From assembly GCF_019195435.1 (NCBI RefSeq), contig NZ_CP078069.1:310001-374000 (forward strand): a stretch of 64,000 nucleotides of DNA. The letters are read 5' to 3'. Source of the DNA: Comamonas sp. NLF-1-9. GTDB taxonomy: Bacteria; Pseudomonadota; Gammaproteobacteria; Burkholderiales; Burkholderiaceae_C. Below are positions 63,033 through 64,000 of the stretch, one piece after another. The notes below the pieces were generated by a model, which was not told the DNA's origin, did no database searches, and worked only from the letters and a program-made list of their open reading frames with translations. The position numbers and the translations under genes were made by a program. Position 1 is the stretch's first letter, and every line of letters begins with the position of its first letter.

Positions 63033-63270
63033 AACCGAAGTTCCCCCGAATGTCAGGTTCCGAAGGGTGCCTAGTGCGGGCAAATGGCGTGCGCGCCCGG
63101 TGGTGCGCCGGGCGTCGCGTGCCTTTCAAGCGGCGGGTTGGCCTGCGTCGGGCGCGGCTGGCGGTCAGCGCGGCGCTGGGGTAGTCTGGCAGCGGCCACA
63201 CGCTGGCCAAACCATGAACGAAACCAAGCCTGCTGCGCGGCAGTGGGCCGTGAATGAGGAGCCAGGAGCG

Positions 63271-63612
63271 ATGCTGGGACTTGAGACTATCGCGATCGTG
63301 AGCACCACGGTCGCACAGGCGCACGATGCCGAGCGGCTTGCGGCCCTGGCGCTGCAGCAGCGCCTGGCGGCCTGCGTGCAGGTGGCGCAGGTGCAATCGC
63401 ATTACCGCTGGAAGGGCGCGCTGCAGCGCGAAGCCGAGTGGCGGCTCGACGGCAAGACGACGCAGGCGCAGGCGCCGGCGCTGCTGGCCTTGCTGCGCGC
63501 CCACCATCCCTACGAACTGCCCGAGCTGGCGGTGCACACCTGCGAGGTAAGCAACGCCTACGCCGACTGGGTGCGCGCCGAAACCGGCCAAGCCCTGCCC
63601 GGTGCCGGCTAG
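63271..63612 (+). CDS. cutA: Divalent-cation tolerance protein CutA
   Basis: 113 aa. The trimeric ferredoxin-like fold is recognised from RLAACVQVAQVQSHYRWKG and HPYELPELAVHTCEVSNAYADW. Its physiological role is unsettled despite the copper-tolerance name. I use the ATG at 63271, with AGGAG 9 nt upstream, rather than the ATG at 63214, because the usual family length is about 110 residues. The promoter shares the gap with rpoH. Confidence 0.93.
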   Translation: MLGLETIAIVSTTVAQAHDAERLAALALQQRLAACVQVAQVQSHYRWKGALQREAEWRLDGKTTQAQAPALLALLRAHHPYELPELAVHTCEVSNAYADWVRAETGQALPGAG

Positions 63613-63660
63613 GCTTGAGCAGCGCGCGGCCGCGGCCCCGAAGGCAATGCCGGCGCCGCT

Positions 63661-63999
63661 TCAGAGCTGGGCGCGCACGGCCACCTCGAAATCGGCCAGC
63701 GGCACCGGGCGGCCGAACAGATAGCCCTGAAACTTGCGGCAACCCTGGTCGAGCAGCAGCGCGTGGTGCGCCTGGGTTTCCACGCCTTCGGCCACGACGG
63801 TGAGTTGCAGCGAGTCGGCCAGCGTGATGATGCTGCGCGCAATCGCCGCATCGGTGGGGTTGTCCAGCATGCCGCGCACGAAGCCCTGGTCGATCTTCAG
63901 TTCGGACAGCGGCAGGCGTTTGAGGTAGCCCAGGCTGGAGTAGCCGGTGCCGAAGTCGTCGAGCGAGAGCCACAGCCCCAGCGTGCGCAGCTGCTGCAT
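63661..63999 (-). CDS. EAL-domain c-di-GMP phosphodiesterase (5' end outside window)
   Basis: 112 C-terminal residues are visible. LDDFGTGYSSLGYLKRLPLS, ELKIDQGFVRGM, VAEGVETQAHHALL and FQGYLFGRPVP are the conserved second half of the EAL domain, including the catalytic Asp-Asp, Lys and Glu residues, so it should hydrolyse c-di-GMP. The EAL motif itself and any sensor domains lie beyond the edge. It converges on cutA. Confidence 0.93.
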   Translation of the reverse strand: MQQLRTLGLWLSLDDFGTGYSSLGYLKRLPLSELKIDQGFVRGMLDNPTDAAIARSIITLADSLQLTVVAEGVETQAHHALLLDQGCRKFQGYLFGRPVPLADFEVAVRAQL

Positions 64000-64000
64000 G

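Overview
The window is a high-GC chromosomal segment of a betaproteobacterium. The protein families and gene order (cox cluster, tamAB, BMP-type nucleoside ABC transporter, rpoH preceded by a CIRCE box) point to Burkholderiales, most likely Comamonadaceae; that placement is inference, because there is no rRNA here. I see no insertion sequence, integrase, prophage, CRISPR array or rRNA. There is one tRNA gene (tRNA-Arg, CCT).

Layout. 1-2640: end of a branched-chain amino-acid/amide-type ABC substrate-binding protein and its two permeases. 2671-9689 (minus): a secreted AttH/CrtC-like lipocalin protein, a PLP-dependent cysteine-synthase-family enzyme, an FtsX-type permease, its ATPase and miaA; an oppositely oriented hsp20 gene with a sigma-32-like promoter sits between ATPase and permease. 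9730-12611: HIT protein and a membrane diguanylate cyclase. 12797-17571: complete purine-nucleoside/BMP-type ABC transporter, closed by a good terminator. 17635-20219 (minus): two drug-efflux MFS genes, translationally coupled. 20324-24049: DUF1566 protein, deoxyinosine glycosylase, spermidine-synthase-like protein, GspE/PulE ATPase. 24129-28426: TctB-TctA without a TctC, DUF3422 protein, EamA transporter. 28721-32274: livHMGF without a binding protein. 32299-36125: thioesterase, DUF486 protein, baeRF-like protein, a small Cys-repeat ORF, an EamA transporter and tRNA-Arg. 36233-42255 (minus): tamB and tamA. 42414-45321 (minus): VWA protein, GNAT, small membrane protein and MoxR ATPase. 45423-52421: cytochrome c4, DUF1841, FAH-family hydrolase, KefB-like antiporter, orphan ParA, trmL, comF, BioC-like protein. 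52746-61999: the whole aa3-type cytochrome oxidase cluster with its Cu and heme A assembly genes. 62036-64000: rpoH, cutA and the end of an EAL phosphodiesterase.

The strongest functional theme is respiration: coxBAC, ctaG, SURF1, a thioredoxin-like membrane protein, ctaA, ctaB and sco form one assembly line for a terminal oxidase, with a cytochrome c4 nearby as a plausible donor. The second is heat-shock wiring: rpoH carries a near-perfect CIRCE operator over its promoter, and the window also contains a probable sigma-32 target, hsp20.

The most unusual structure is a family of about 49-bp, partly palindromic repeats. I found two intergenic copies and four or five copies inside reading frames, all in frame: miaA, the FtsX permease, tamB, sco (where it encodes the signal-peptide core), and perhaps the nucleoside ABC ATPase.
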